Source: Cercis canadensis
Taxonomy: Eukaryota > Streptophyta > Magnoliopsida > Fabales > Fabaceae
NCBI GenBank assembly: GCA_003255065.1
Contig: QAOA01005223.1
Location: forward strand, 231,474 to 295,473
Length of the DNA: 64,000 bases
Reading direction: 5' to 3'
In this document: in pieces, positions 1 to 12,906 of the stretch
Position numbering within the stretch: position 1 is the stretch's first letter
Layout: each line of letters begins with the position of its first letter
The notes under the pieces: model-generated
Told to the model about the DNA's origin: nothing
Seen by the model: only the letters and a program-made list of their open reading frames with translations
The model's database searches: none
Made by a program: the position numbers and the translations under genes

Positions 1-537
1 AGATATCATAGTATTCAGTGCAACTTGTGATGCTAGACATGTTGTTCGATTTGACAATGAAACAAATGAGATTTTGGCTTAGTTTAGACTTTGGATGTCA
101 GGAATTAAGTACAAGAGATAAGAAAAGGAAAGCCTTATAAATCTAGGGAAGATTACTTCTTATTTCCTAGTTACTTTTCTGATGTTAATTTAAAAAGAAA
201 CATACTTATTGGGTTAACTAGGTTATATACTATCATCCATGTCTTTCTAAGAGGAAAAAAAAAAAGTGTTGAAGGATTAATGGAGTTGAACTGTTGTGTC
301 TTTGTTTGTTTACAATACAATTTCTCTATGTTTTCCTGGTTTAGGAATGGTTCTTCTATGAAAATGCAGTCCTTGTTAGAATTTTAGACATGGAAGAGGC
401 AACAATACTATATTGAAATTGTATTAATATCAACATAGTTTAGAAGTGTTAATACACTTAGAAAAGTCCCCTAGTATGTGAGGGTGTAATCCCTCCATAT
501 GAGGAAAACCCACTTTACATTAAGCTTATGAAGTCCA
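1..537. repeat. Direct repeat, copy 1 (partner at 664-1199)
   Basis: This segment is nearly identical to 664-1199, with only scattered substitutions and a few short indels. It ends one base before an N at 538. A diverged third piece of the same sequence lies at about 1705-1795, so at least part of the repetition is real rather than an assembly product. No protein-coding signal was recognised. Confidence 0.85.
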
Positions 538-663
538 NCCATTTAGAGGGTCAGAAGAACTTTATGGGCTCGTACAATGCACAACGGATCTTTCAACAGC
601 AAATTGCAAGAAACGCCTTCATAAATTGATCACATTTATGCGGTTCTGCTGTTACGGGAGAAT

Positions 664-1199
664 AGATATCATAGTATTCAGTGCAACTTGCGATGCTAGA
701 CATGTTGTTCGATTTGACAATGAAACAAATGAGCTTGTGGCTTAGTTTAGACTTTGGATGTCGGAAACTAAGTATAAGAGACATGAAAAGGAAAGCCTCA
801 CAAATCTAGGGAAGATTACTTCTTATTTTCTAGTTGCTTTTCTGATGTTAATTTAAAAAGAAACATACTTATTGGGTTAACTAGGTTATATACTATTATC
901 CGTGTCTTTCTACGAAAAAAAGAAGTGTTGAAGGATTAATGGAGTTGAATTGTTCTGTCTTTGTTTGTTTACAATACAATTTCTCTATGTTTTCCTGGTT
1001 TAGGAATGGTTCTTCTATGAAAATGCAGTCCTTGTTAGAATTTTAGACATGGAAGAGGCAACAATACTATATTGAAATTGTATTAATATTAACGTAGTTT
1101 AGAAGTGTTAATACACTTAGGAAAGTCCCCTTGTATGTGAGGGTGTAATCCCTGGCTCCATATGAGGAAACCCCACTTTACATTAAGCTTATGAAGTCT
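664..1199. repeat. Direct repeat, copy 2
   Basis: Second copy of the 1-537 repeat, starting at AGATATCATAG and running to the short TA run at about 1200. The 125 bases between the copies are unique to this place. The copies may be a tandem duplication or two overlapping contig ends (haplotypes) joined with an N. Confidence 0.85.
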
Positions 1200-2103
1200 A
1201 TATATATATAGACTTCTTTCACCGTCATACTCATTCTAGAGTTTTCTAATTTGTAATACATAATTGCATGATATTTTATCCTTCTTTTCCACCGACTTCT
1301 ATCACGGTTGCATGATAATGTGATATTTTTTACTACTTCCACTGGCTTTGACTTCATTTACAGTGCTTCTTGATTTCTCTTTCATTAAATTAGCATCGCA
1401 TGCTTCTTTGACTTGATCTTGATTTGGACGTTTTCTAGGTTAATTTCCAACGGTCCTCGTAATCTAGTTCTTCACTAATCATAGTGGCCCAGAATTAAAG
1501 CCAAATTTTTTTCAGCTTAACTATGTTCATAGACTAGCTCTTTACTTATCACAGTGGATTATAGTTTGTTGACGATGCTTGATGTAGACTGGAGGTCGGA
1601 TGGTGAATGGAGTTGAGTGTATAATAACTATACAATAACAGATGATCAAGAGTTTGGTGGTGATACCCAAGCTAAAGTATATAACAGATGTTCAGCCTGT
1701 TGTTTAGATTAGTTTAGACTTTAGATATTAAGAAATACAAGAGAAATAAAAAGAAAAGCCTTACAATTCTAGGGGAAATTACTTCTTATTTTCCCTCTCT
1801 GGAAATTGTTGCTGGGCAAAATCCCCTTTGGCCATAAGAATGATGACCAATTCCATTCGAAGAGTTCTATATCTATGCTGGGTGACTCTTGCTGACTCTA
1901 CCCATGATATGCCTCTAGAGCTAACACAGAATAATGAAAGGGTTGTAGTGAACTACAATGGATTTGTAGGTCCATCACTATTTTTCACATTTGGGGAGAG
2001 AGTTAAATCTAAGCTAGTAAGAAAAAATTTAGTTAGTCTTAATGATAAAAAGTAGTGTCGATAAAACATAAATCTTAATTTAAACATTTTAGGTTTGAAA
2101 AAG

Positions 2104-2350
2104 GTCTAATTAATTATGGATCCCTACAGTTTTAATAAAAATTTAAATAAGTCCTTACAATTTAATTTCGTCTAAGTAAGTCCTTATACTTTCAATTTGT
2201 TATAATCAAGTCCCTATTATTTAACTAAGACAAACGACTTGACTTGATTATAATAAATTAAAAGTATAAGGACCTATATTTAGATATAATTGAATATTGT
2301 AAAAGCCTACTTAAATTTTCACTAAAACAATAGGAACCAGAGAATAATTA
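2104..2350. mobile_element. Fold-back MITE with long terminal inverted repeats
   Basis: The left half (GGTCTAATTAATTATGGATC onward) and the right half read inward from 2350 pair over almost their whole length, around a centre near 2220. Internal phrases such as AAGTCCTTATACTTT recur inverted on the other arm. The element is about 247 bp, non-coding and AT-rich. A superfamily cannot be assigned because no clear target-site duplication is visible. Confidence 0.7.
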
Positions 2351-2674
2351 AAAAAAAAAAAAACAAGGTGTTAAGTTCATGGTTAGCCAACCATTTGTCG
2401 AAGGGAGGAAATGGAGTGGACTAAAATGTAATTTATGGCCAAGTTTGAAATTTGCTGTTATTTTGGCAAACCTGTAATGAAGTGTAATTTACTTAAATAT
2501 TTTCTCATAATAAAAACTTTTAATAAATCACTATGTTAATAGGTTATGAAATATTAATGTATATATATTTTTTTAAAAGAAATGCTTTTGTTAAGAACAT
2601 TGTTACATATATTTTTTGTTAAATTATTTCCATAATCATTTAATTTTACCTGTAAAATTTAACACCAAAACATT

Positions 2675-2926
2675 ATCAATGTCTATAAACATTTTTAGTT
2701 TATCAAGCTTTAAATAAGATTTTGGGGGGAAGAAACCCCATTTGGAAATGAGAAAAAAGAACAAAAAGGTGTTGAAAGCATCTGCTTTTACACCATGTAA
2801 TCAATGTCTATGAACATTTTTAGTTTCTCAAGTTTTAAATAAGATTTTGAGAGAAAGAACCCCACTTCAAATATGAGAAAAAAGAATAGAAAGGTGTTGA
2901 CAGCACTTGCTTTTACACAATGTAAA
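2675..2926. repeat. Two-copy tandem repeat, about 125 bp unit
   Basis: The unit beginning ATCAATGTCTAT and ending near TTTTACACCATGTAA occurs at 2675-2799 and again at 2800-2926, with roughly 10 percent differences. It is non-coding. Confidence 0.8.
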
Positions 2927-3772
2927 ATAACTAAAATATATCTTTTGTTATTATGTGTTTATCCTATTTATATAAGAATTTTTTGGTGCCTCTCAAGTAT
3001 ATGATGCTTACATTTATTATTCAATTTTTGTGTGCCACATAAACATAGTCAAAATTCTTTATAAAGTCAAAATAGTAATGCTCTATGATCAAAGCCACAT
3101 CTTCTCTTGTTTTTTTCTATATTAGTTTATGCAACTCCATAAAGAAGGAGCTATCATTGTCACACAAAAAATTAAATTGACAAATGTTTTCTATTTGGGG
3201 ATGTTTTATGAAATTTTATTTTATCTTTTTTTTTTTAGTTAAAATTCATGTGTTTGATTGACATGATTCTAAATTGAAGGGAGAAAAAAGAAAAAAAAAA
3301 AAAAGGAAAGAATTTCTCATTAACGCATGACCCACAATTTAATAGGTATAAGGTAAGAATATACTATAATTAATATTACTATTAATTAGATATAAATCTT
3401 GTCTTATTGGATAAGAGTATTTTTGTCTATTATAATATTTTTTTTCAATAAATAAGATATTATGGTATTAATAATAGTGACTATGAAAATAATAATTCTA
3501 AAGTTATAAGATATGTATTATGTAAGTTGATTGGGGACCGGACTAGGAATTGAAGTTCAAATTGTTTGGGCCACTAATGAATGGGTCCTCAAACTTACCT
3601 GAGTACCCAGTCCAGCTTTTATGATTTGCAGCCCAATCCTTAACAAAAACAAAAACAAAGATCTCTTCCAAAAAAAAAAACAAAAATTAAACCTTAGCCT
3701 TGTTTTTGATAACGCTGGTTGCAGAGTAGAGAGCAAAGGCAATTCAAAGAGCCGTTGAAAGGCAAGGTGGGA

Positions 3773-6700
3773 ATGCATTGCTCATCGATGATTCGTCGGT
3801 TCTGCTGTTTACAAAGCGCCACTTCGTCTCCCTCTCTGGGCTTGTCTTCCAAGAAGAAACCCCTTGTTCTCTTGGGTTCCCCTCAGGTTCTCTCTTTCAA
3901 TATCTATTAGTATTCTCACTCTTGGTTCTGTCATTTAATCAAATGGCTAATGTGCAGGTCTCAGCAACAGTCCTTGATGCATTACTCAATGCTTCTAGTG
4001 CTCCAGAATCTTTGTTTGAGGTATTGGGGGTCTCAATTTTATCATCTCCTTCATTTAATGTTTGCTCAATTATATCATCTACATTATATTAAGTGGGTTT
4101 TGTTATTTGCTTAGATAGGAAATTATTAACATTTCCATATTCCCATTTTTTTTTCCTTACAATATTATTGTTGTGTTGTTCATATACTGTGTTGTACTAT
4201 GAAATCATGCTTTCTGCTCTTTGGTGCATTTTCCTTTAAGAATTTTGGATGTGGTCAAGCTGCACTTAACTAATTATGACTATTTTATAGAGCACCCATC
4301 TAGAAAAAACCAAAAATTTAAATATACTGATTGCAGGGGAAAAAAGGAATTGGAAATAGAAAGGAAAGTAAAGGGGGCATGTGTTATCATAATGCCCCTT
4401 TCCTCATGCTCAATAAAATTCTACTAGGTAATAAATTAAATTAAGTTCTGAAAATTTAGAATTTTATTCCTAGCATATATATTTGACCCTGTAGAGACTT
4501 AAATTTTCTGCATGTTTTTTTTGTTATATATATGAGCTCAGAGACTAGAAGATTAAGATATCAATCATGCAATCACTAATTTGGTAGCATTTAGGTTGCA
4601 GCTATTGTTACTCAGCCACCTGCTAGAAGGGATAGGGGGAAAAAAGTGATGCCCTCCCCATTGGCGAAATATGCTATTGAGAGGGGCTTCAGCTCTGATC
4701 TCATTTTCACACCCGAACGGGCTGGAGAGGTAACTATTTATTTGCAGTGTTTCTAACTTTAATTGGGGAAATGAACATAATATATTTTTCTTGTCAGTAG
4801 TCAATGAATGGCATTGCTTATCTAATCCACGGAATTGGTTTACCGTTATCATCTGATGTGGGTGATTCTCTGGACTTGGAAAGCTGAAAAACACTTCTTG
4901 TATAATTGCTTTGTGTGGCTTCACAGAGTAGTTCTGTTTTAATATTTCCCTTGTGATAATCAAAAATGCAGGCAAAGGTTTTCCAATGGCTTATATCATT
5001 GGTAAAAGGGCCTGGAATTTCATAAAACCAAATATGAACTGAAAGAATGAATTTGCATCTGTAGAATTGCAATCTGGGCTTGAGGATTTTTTTTAAGTTA
5101 AGATGATGTCTGCTAATTGTCCTATTCTCAATAAACACAGTGGAGTTTATTGGGTAATTTTTTGTCTCTTTTAGATGAAATCACATGAATTGAAGAAAAT
5201 ATTGTTTTTATATAGCATTTTGGGTTTTCTCCAAAGTTTCAATTTAATAAATTGATTTACTGTAATATGTTTGCAAACTTAGTTAATACTAAGAATGTTT
5301 TTGTTTTTCATGCTTTTGCATCTTGTAACTGAATTTTAACACTAGCATATGGCGAAATCAGTCATGCATGAACCACAAATCAAAAGCATGTAGATTCTGG
5401 AGTATATTGCACTAACTCTAAAGAATATGCATTGCAGTGGCATTTGGAAACTTAGTTAAAATGGCAGTTCACGTTTTCTCTTCATACAGGATGCTTTCTT
5501 GTCAAATTTAAAAGCTTTGCAGCCGGAGCTATGTATTACAGCAGCATATGGGAATATATTACCTAACAAGTTTCTAAATATACCACCATTGGGTTAGTCA
5601 TGTTTTACTTGGTCTAGCAATGTTAAGCATAAATTTATCTGCTATTTCCTATTTGAATATCCTGAAGAGACCATTCTTTTTAACAAGGTATAATCATGGG
5701 TAAAATTTTTTGTAGCATTTTGAAATTATATGTAAAGTTATGACCTCGAGAATTTCTTGAAATTCTTACCTCCCCTTTCCAGAAAAAAAAAAAAAAAAAA
5801 NAAAAAAAAAAAAAAAATTCTATAGTGACATCAACTTTCTTTAATATCTATGAATTGAGTTATTGGATACATAATGGGTCAATTCAATATTATTTGAATC
5901 AAAGTTGCATGCAACAGAAAATAAAAAAAATAAAAAAGAATACTAGTTGCATAAGATTTTAAACCGTAGATGTATTTGGATTCCTACATCTCTCCTCCAA
6001 AGCATGGTACTTGTCAATTTTTCTACTTTGAAATAACAAGTGACTATCAAAAACATTATCAACATTTTCCTATTGTATTTATTCTCTTCATTAGGTGTGC
6101 ATTAATGCGTTCTGAACCATGTCCTGGGAGTCATTAGCCTTATCTAGATAAAGTGGATCCATACAAGTACCTAATATATGGCACTAAAAAGCTTACAAGA
6201 AGACAAACAAGGAGGGAATACCTCAAAAGCCACCAATTTTAATATTTTTGGGGCCCAAATGTTGTAGGGGCAATGTTGTTTTCATAATTTGATTGAGCAA
6301 ACTGAGTCAAATGGAAAATGACTCCTCGTAAAATGCTTCTGGGATTGTGAAGCTCCTGAATTAGTGGCCCTAAAGGACTTAAACATCATCTTTTTTGGAA
6401 TTGTCAAAGCATTTCCAATAAGATTTATTACTGAAATGTAGTTATATTCATTATTTCTATGTAAGTTTGATAATATATGAAGTGTGAAGATGTAGATACC
6501 TCCTTGACTAACAAACCCTGCTCATAAAAAGTAAAAGAAATATTCAATTGGCCATAGGTGACCATGTACCCTTTGAACAACCTGATTCTACACACACAAT
6601 CGATACTGAAAATTTCCTGTGGATTTTGTCCTCTTTCTGTTTATCTTTTTTAATTAATACCATACCAAATAGTACTACAAATATAAATAGAGTACATTTT

Positions 6701-9700
6701 CTTACTTCTCAGTCATTAGTTAATGGCAATAGGAAGCTTTAACTCAAGTTACTTTACTTTGAGAATATCAAAGTCTGATATAATAGTAAATTCTACCTCT
6801 ATTACTGAACTTTTTAAATTGCATGCGTTAAATTTCTCAGGAACAGTCAATATTCACCCTAGCTTGTTGCCATTGTACCGTGGTGCTGCGCCTGTTCAAA
6901 GAGCTTTGCAGGTATTCTTTCTTCTTGTCATTTCTTTTCAATCTCTTAATTCTGAATGCTTACTCAGTTTTGATTTCATAATTTTTTTTTTATTATACAT
7001 AAAATTTTCTATCCCAGGATGGTGTCAAGGAAACTGGAGTATCATTAGCGTTCACTGTTCGTGAACTGGATGCTGGACCAATCATTGCTAGTGAAGTATT
7101 TGAAGTTGATGATCAAATTAAGGTATGCTTGTCTTTTTGTGCCACAAGGGATCTGATTTTCTGAACTTTTGTGTTGATTATTTATAGAGGGATTAGTACT
7201 TATGTTCGTATTCGTCCCTATTTGTTAACCTAAACCATAATTTTTCAACTGTTGGCAACTGGAATATTGGTGTAGGCTGTATCAAAGATGATGCACTGAT
7301 TCATTGTATTAACTATATGTTAAATTCCTAATCGGAAACATATAGTGATTTTGTATCATTTTCTTTCCTTCTCCAATTTTGTTTTTCCCCAAGGTGGGAT
7401 GTCTATGGCCTGCAGTATATTATCTTTTTGATTTCCAATATATGCCACAATATTTGCTTTGCAATTCCAATCTTAGCTGGCGTTTTTTGTTCACTCATTT
7501 GAAGATTTGTGCTTACCATAAATCTCTTCCTCTTTTTTTTTATTTTTTTGCACTTTTCAGTGAAACTTAAAAGGCAGTTACTGCTTTCTCTTCCCTCTAC
7601 TGACTAATTTTTAGATATCTTTGTAGGCACCTGATTTACTTGCACAGCTATTTTCTGAAGGTATGTTTTCTGTTCAAGTTTTTCCTTGCTTCATAATTGT
7701 GGTTACTTCATCTTCTTTATTCCTCTGCCCTTTTCTCCTGATGATGTTTCTAGCTGTTCTTATTCAATCATTTCAATAGCAAATTCATTATATCCAGTCA
7801 CATTGCCTATATGTTTTTTCAGTTACTTAATGAATTTTGAATCTTCTGATCCTTTTTTGACAAGGCAGGTTCTAAACTTCTAATTCGTGAACTTCCTTCA
7901 ATATTTGATGGATCAGCGAGGGTGAAAGCACAACCTCAAGATCATTCTAAGGCTACATTAGCTCCGAAGGTAGTGTTGGTTTAAATTGTGTCATTTGGAA
8001 ACGGAAATAGAAATGAGTTCTATTGATATTAGTTCAATATAAATCAGGTCCTTTTTTGTTCTGCCATATTTTTTATCAGGCTGATCAAAGTAGATATTGT
8101 GTATCTACTTCTAGAAAACATTTTTTAAAATTTTATTTTCTAAGAAAATCATTAATTAACCAAAAATTCTATAATAAGAGATTAGTCATTAGTGGTCCTG
8201 GAAAAATCCTACTCAAAGTTATTTTCCATAACTTTGTGGACCCAGAGATGTTCATTCTTTGTCTTGTATAGAATGTAATAAAATGAAAATGAATTGAACT
8301 TTGTTTTGGGTACATATGTCACGCCATCACTAAAGAAGATATGATGCATTTGAGCAAATTCATAGACTATTCACCTGTTAATGTTTCTTGCAACTCTGAA
8401 ACTGCTGCCTCAAAGATAGCTTCTGTATCTTCAAAGAAAGATGAGGTTGTTTGCTCTATCATGATCAGCCAAATGATTTTCATTTCTCTTCTAATTCAAA
8501 ATAGCTTTTTATGTCTGAGGCTCCTGTGGAAAGAAATTGGGTTTCATATTTTTGGTTATTTTTTTATTTACTTAATTTTATTCAGCAGTTAGCTGCAATT
8601 CAATAAATATATGAAAGCTTCAAACAGAGAATTGGGGAGAAACTGTTTTACATCTCTTTCTGTTGTGTAGTATATTTTCTTTTCGCTACTGTGTTATTAA
8701 GTATATGCAGTTGCTGAAATATCTTGTTTTCAAGGAGTTACTCATATTTAAGTTTTGCTGCTTTATTCAGATAAGTCCGGATGAGTCATGGTTGTCCTTT
8801 GATCAAGAAGCACTTGTTCTACATAATAAGGTAAGCTTCCTGATCTTACTGAACTGTGCAGTCATGACATAAAACAATTCTAGGTTCGTGCTTTTTCAGG
8901 GTGGCCTGGAACTCGAGCAAAAGTTTTAATAGTTGAGAAAAATGGTCAGCAAAAAACACTGGAACTTAAAATTATAACTACACGAGCTTGCAGCCAAAGA
9001 TATGTACAGCCTAATGAAGCAGACGATATTACATTTGTCAAGGGTGCATTGGTGTTTCCATGTGGAAGGGACACAGCACTTGAGGTATGTTCTGCAGTTT
9101 TATCATCAATCATGAAATTTCATTTATGATCTTTTTCTTTCTGTAATCTTATGGTATATCATCAGTTGCTTAGAATAAAATCATGTTCTGCCAGAAGTGT
9201 AAGTCATGGCAGTCCTGACTTTCTAAACTCCCAGCAACCCAGATCCAAGAAAAATGGTTTTAGTTATTCAATATTTTTCCTCATAAATTAGAAATGGAAT
9301 TAAGAGACAAATGACTTGTTTCATGGAATCCTGAAAGTTGTTTTGTTTCCAAGCAACTGTTTTTGAATGTTGATCAGAAACAATTATGGGTAAATAGTTT
9401 TTTAAAGCTGCAAACATCACACTTGTTTGGAAAGTGCATTTGAAATCAGTTACTATAATATGTGCCCTTGAACCAGACTTAACACACTTAACCAAAGTCC
9501 TTTGTTACCCAAATTCACAATTCAATCTAGTTCGTGCATGAACTTCCATTAAGGAAATATTGGGGAGACCAATAGCCTCCCTTTTCTCTTTTTCCCAAGT
9601 GCTCTTGGGAAATCCCAAATAATTTTTGGTTCATAAAAACTGGGAAAGTTAAGGATTAGGGTCTTAAAATGAAATTTCAAATCAATGGAAACTGAGAAAG

Positions 9701-11861
9701 TGATCTTAAGCCTCACACCAATTTGACTAGGAATCACTGCTTGTAAATGAAAGCTCGCAGTTTGGAGTTTTGAATTGTGCGAGCCAACGACATCATACAT
9801 TAATCACTAAGAAAGAGGACAGACATCGACATATTTACATGAGATATTTTTCTAATGACAGCACAAGTACACATGGGTAAGTAAATAAAATACATTGGAA
9901 TTGAGAGCCCAAGGGCTGGAACCAGTACAGAAATTTAGGCTCAAAAAACACCCTAGTTAACTGGAACCAATAGAAAAACTAAAAGATGACTGAAAAGAAG
10001 GCGCTGCAATAGTGCCATGAACAGTACCCTACAATGATCTGAACAGTAAAAGTCATTCAAAAGCTAGTCTAACAGATGACCTTATTCATCTTCCCATTTA
10101 ATCAGGCTTGGGTTTGTGTATCTGTACCTTGTTTCTTCTTGTGTGCATCTGAAGTTGATTTCAATCACCACATTTGTAGGAAAATTGAAGAAGAAATGTA
10201 ACACATGAAGATTTGACTAAAAATAGAAGGAAGAGAAAGAAAGAAAAAAACAAGGAGGGGGAGTTTGATTCTTTTGGACTGTGAAAGGAAGTGCAGCAAC
10301 TTGTTAAAAAAGGAAAAAGCTAAACAAGGAAGGCATGTTCCATTTTCATATGTTTCTATCAACCTGAATTAGAGGAGAAATTAGCCAAGAAGAAGGGGGA
10401 GGGAGTTGAGAAAAGAGAATGAAAGCCCAACTTGTAAAAACTAAAAAAATCTGAAATACTCAGGTAGACAGAGAGAAAGAGGGGAGGGGAACACTGGTCC
10501 TGATAACTTGATGAGAGAGACTGTTCTTGACAATTTGAAATTCGCTACTCTTTTCCTGCATTGCAGAATTTAAAAAGTGATCATTTTTCCTGCTTTACAG
10601 ATGCTATGAAAACAAGTTATAGTTACCTTCTTTTCGGAATTTTTTTTTTCTCAGGATATGCAGCCAAACACCTCTCTTTTTTTCATCTACAATTTTATTT
10701 TTCTTGTTCTTAAAATTACTTAGTCCTGTGAAAGAAAACAAGCAACCATAGAACATGCATCTTTTGATGTTCTGAGTTTTAAATTAAGTGTATGGTTGTG
10801 TGTTATCTATTCTCTCTCGTTTGCTGATTCTAGTGTTTTAGAAGCTGAAAATGTAAGGAAAAAAAAAACAAAAACAATGAGCCTGCATTTGCTCTGGCTC
10901 TAAAAGTTAATATTTTGATGCAAAGTTACAGAAAAAATTGAGTCTTCAAATTGCTGATTTCAGAATCATGGGTTTGTTTTATGAGAAAATTGTACTGCTG
11001 AATCATGTTTTGCTACTAAGTAAAACGCAAGTTTATGACTTCTTTCCAAGAATTGGATATCCTAAGGTGCATAGTCCACTTCAGTGAGTAAATTAGTAAT
11101 CATATTGCCGTGGAAGAAAAAATCAATTGATTGAATTTTTAAGTCAATATATTATTATCCGTTAATTCGTACTTCATAGAAGTTCAAACCATATATTTTT
11201 CATTTGTTATCTATGTTTATTTATAACTCTATAAAGTGCACTATAGAAAAGCCAAATCTCTCAAGAAACTTGTGTTTAAATAGTTCCTAAAAGAGAGGGT
11301 TATAGAAAATTTGTTTGCTTTCAAAATAGGGAAAACTATCCCACACCCCCTAGAAGTGACATTAGTCACGTCTGGTTTAGTTCTACACTGGATTATACTG
11401 GCACAGTCTGATATAATTTAAATTTTACTGGATTCATTTAAATTTTTTCAGTATAGCCTAGACATCGATTCAGTAAAATTTAAATTGTGTCAACTGTGCC
11501 AATATGATACAGTTTAAAACCAAAATAGTGCCAAAAAAAAAAAAAAAGACCAGACATGAAGTCATGTCTGTCGCTGTGTAGGATAGTCTTGCCCTTCAAA
11601 ATATTCCTTTCTTAATATATGTCTTTCGTTTATTTTTGTCCAAAAAGCAAAAAGCACCGAGGAATCAGTAGCACTGTTATTTAGCGTAGGTTGTGCATTC
11701 AGTGGTCATGCGAATCAACATTTACTCTGATTTCTGTGATCTTGTAACACTATCAGGTATTGGAAGTTCAGCTTCCAGGAAAAAAGGTTGTAAATTCAGC
11801 TGCATTCTGGAATGGATTGCGAGGACAGAAGCTAAAGAAAATACCAGAGGAGCCAATTTAG
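3773..11861 (+). CDS. FMT: Methionyl-tRNA formyltransferase, organellar (11 exons)
   Basis: Formylates initiator Met-tRNA with 10-formyl-tetrahydrofolate for translation initiation in mitochondria and/or plastids. Exons, all with GT..AG introns and matching phases: 3773-3886, 3958-4020, 4595-4729, 5490-5592, 6841-6911, 7018-7122, 7627-7660, 7869-7969, 8771-8830, 8884-9084, 11757-11861; this gives 363 residues. The catalytic triad of the family is present: Asn142 and His144 in NIHPSLLP, and Asp180 in RELDAGP. The His-to-Asp spacing of 36 equals that of E. coli FMT. The loop VTQPPARRDRGKK is at about 64-76 and the C-terminal OB-fold domain at about 245-363. The Arg/Ser-rich N-terminus (MIRRF...SSKKK) looks like an organellar transit peptide. 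A second in-frame ATG at 3788 could also start the protein. An N lies in the poly-A run of intron 4, and intron 10 (2.7 kb) carries a MITE. The gene looks intact. Confidence 0.95.
11329..11594. mobile_element. Mutator-type MITE in intron 10 of FMT
   Basis: Terminal inverted repeats GGGAAAACTATCCCACAC (left) and GGGCAAGACTATCCTACAC (right, inverted) bound a 266-bp non-coding element. It is flanked by perfect 9-bp direct repeats TTCAAAATA at 11320-11328 and 11595-11603. A 9-bp target duplication is characteristic of the Mutator superfamily. The interior has a second imperfect palindrome around TAAATTTTACTG. Confidence 0.85.
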
Positions 11862-12781
11862 CACAATTTTAGATTATGCTGAAATTGTTTAGGTGATAGA
11901 TTCTTTTGAGTTTTAATTTACTCCATTTTTAAAATTTTTTTTCCATCGATTTTGTATGATCTATGTATAAGTAACTAACTATTGTTTTCAACAGCGAATA
12001 GTTTTGTAGTTCTCTTTAGAAAAAGGGCTTCTCATAAAAGCTTACTTTTATGTTGTGTGTCGTTTACAACTTTACACCATTGTAAGTGAATCTTGTGATA
12101 ATCACTTGCACTGATGAAAGTGAAACTTGTGATAATCACTTGCACTAAATTCCCCTTTTGAAATTAGAATTGACCCATTATCAATTTTTACACACTTCCT
12201 TCAATCTTTCAATTTTCACACCTAGCAATATAGATTCCAAGTTTCTTCTACGGTATTTGTATGTTCAGATTTTTGTTTGTGAACTGTCCACAAATTTCTG
12301 TGGCCTCACATTAAAAGCGGAGAGAATTATTGTTTGGGTCATTATGTTTGTAAAAGAAGAGCTATAAATTCCTTATACATATTAATTTTAATTTGGTTTT
12401 TTCAGGACGGTATAAATTATCCGTTTTGCTCTTGTGACTATTTTTATAAGATACTCATATGCTGTGACAATTAATAACATATTGTGTGAAGAATAACTAG
12501 AATCCAAAGGATATCCAAATAGCTATGGAGAGATAAATGCCAAATGATAATCATATAGATTAAAACGATACGCTAAGGTAAATTTACATCCACTTGGAGT
12601 CAATCTTTGCTCTTTCAAGGTCATTATCTCAATTGTGATGATCATTGTTTGTGAGAAAATTGTTCTTCCATGTTAAGCAATAAATCGTGATGCAATATGA
12701 GTTATAACCACATATTGGGTGAAAGATAATAACATATAGTCTACAAGATATTCACATAGCTATGAGGGAGAAACTAAAGAT

Positions 12782-12906
12782 AACCACATAGGTATAAAGA
12801 ATACGCATTTACGGCTCCCAATTATTCAATAGGCAAAACAAAATATAACCATATAGGTAAAAAGAATACCCATTTGCAGCTCCTAACTATCCAATGGGCA
12901 AAACAG
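12782..12906. repeat. Two-copy tandem repeat, about 64 bp unit
   Basis: AACCACATAGGTATAAAGAA..CAAAACA at 12782-12840 recurs with several substitutions at 12846-12906. It is non-coding. Confidence 0.75.

Larger units (their letters stand above)
1200..3772. other. Intergenic, no supported gene
   Basis: The stretch is AT-rich. It holds a third partial copy of the upstream repeat (about 1705-1795), a fold-back MITE (2104-2350) and a two-copy tandem repeat (2675-2926). A 75-codon open stretch at 1828-2055 resembles nothing I know. The last 200 bases are the likely promoter and leader of the formyltransferase gene, but I see no clear TATA box. Confidence 0.6.

Noticed and set aside
1828-2055. 75-codon open frame as a gene
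   Set aside because: It starts without context, has no recognised domain, and lies in repeat-rich DNA.
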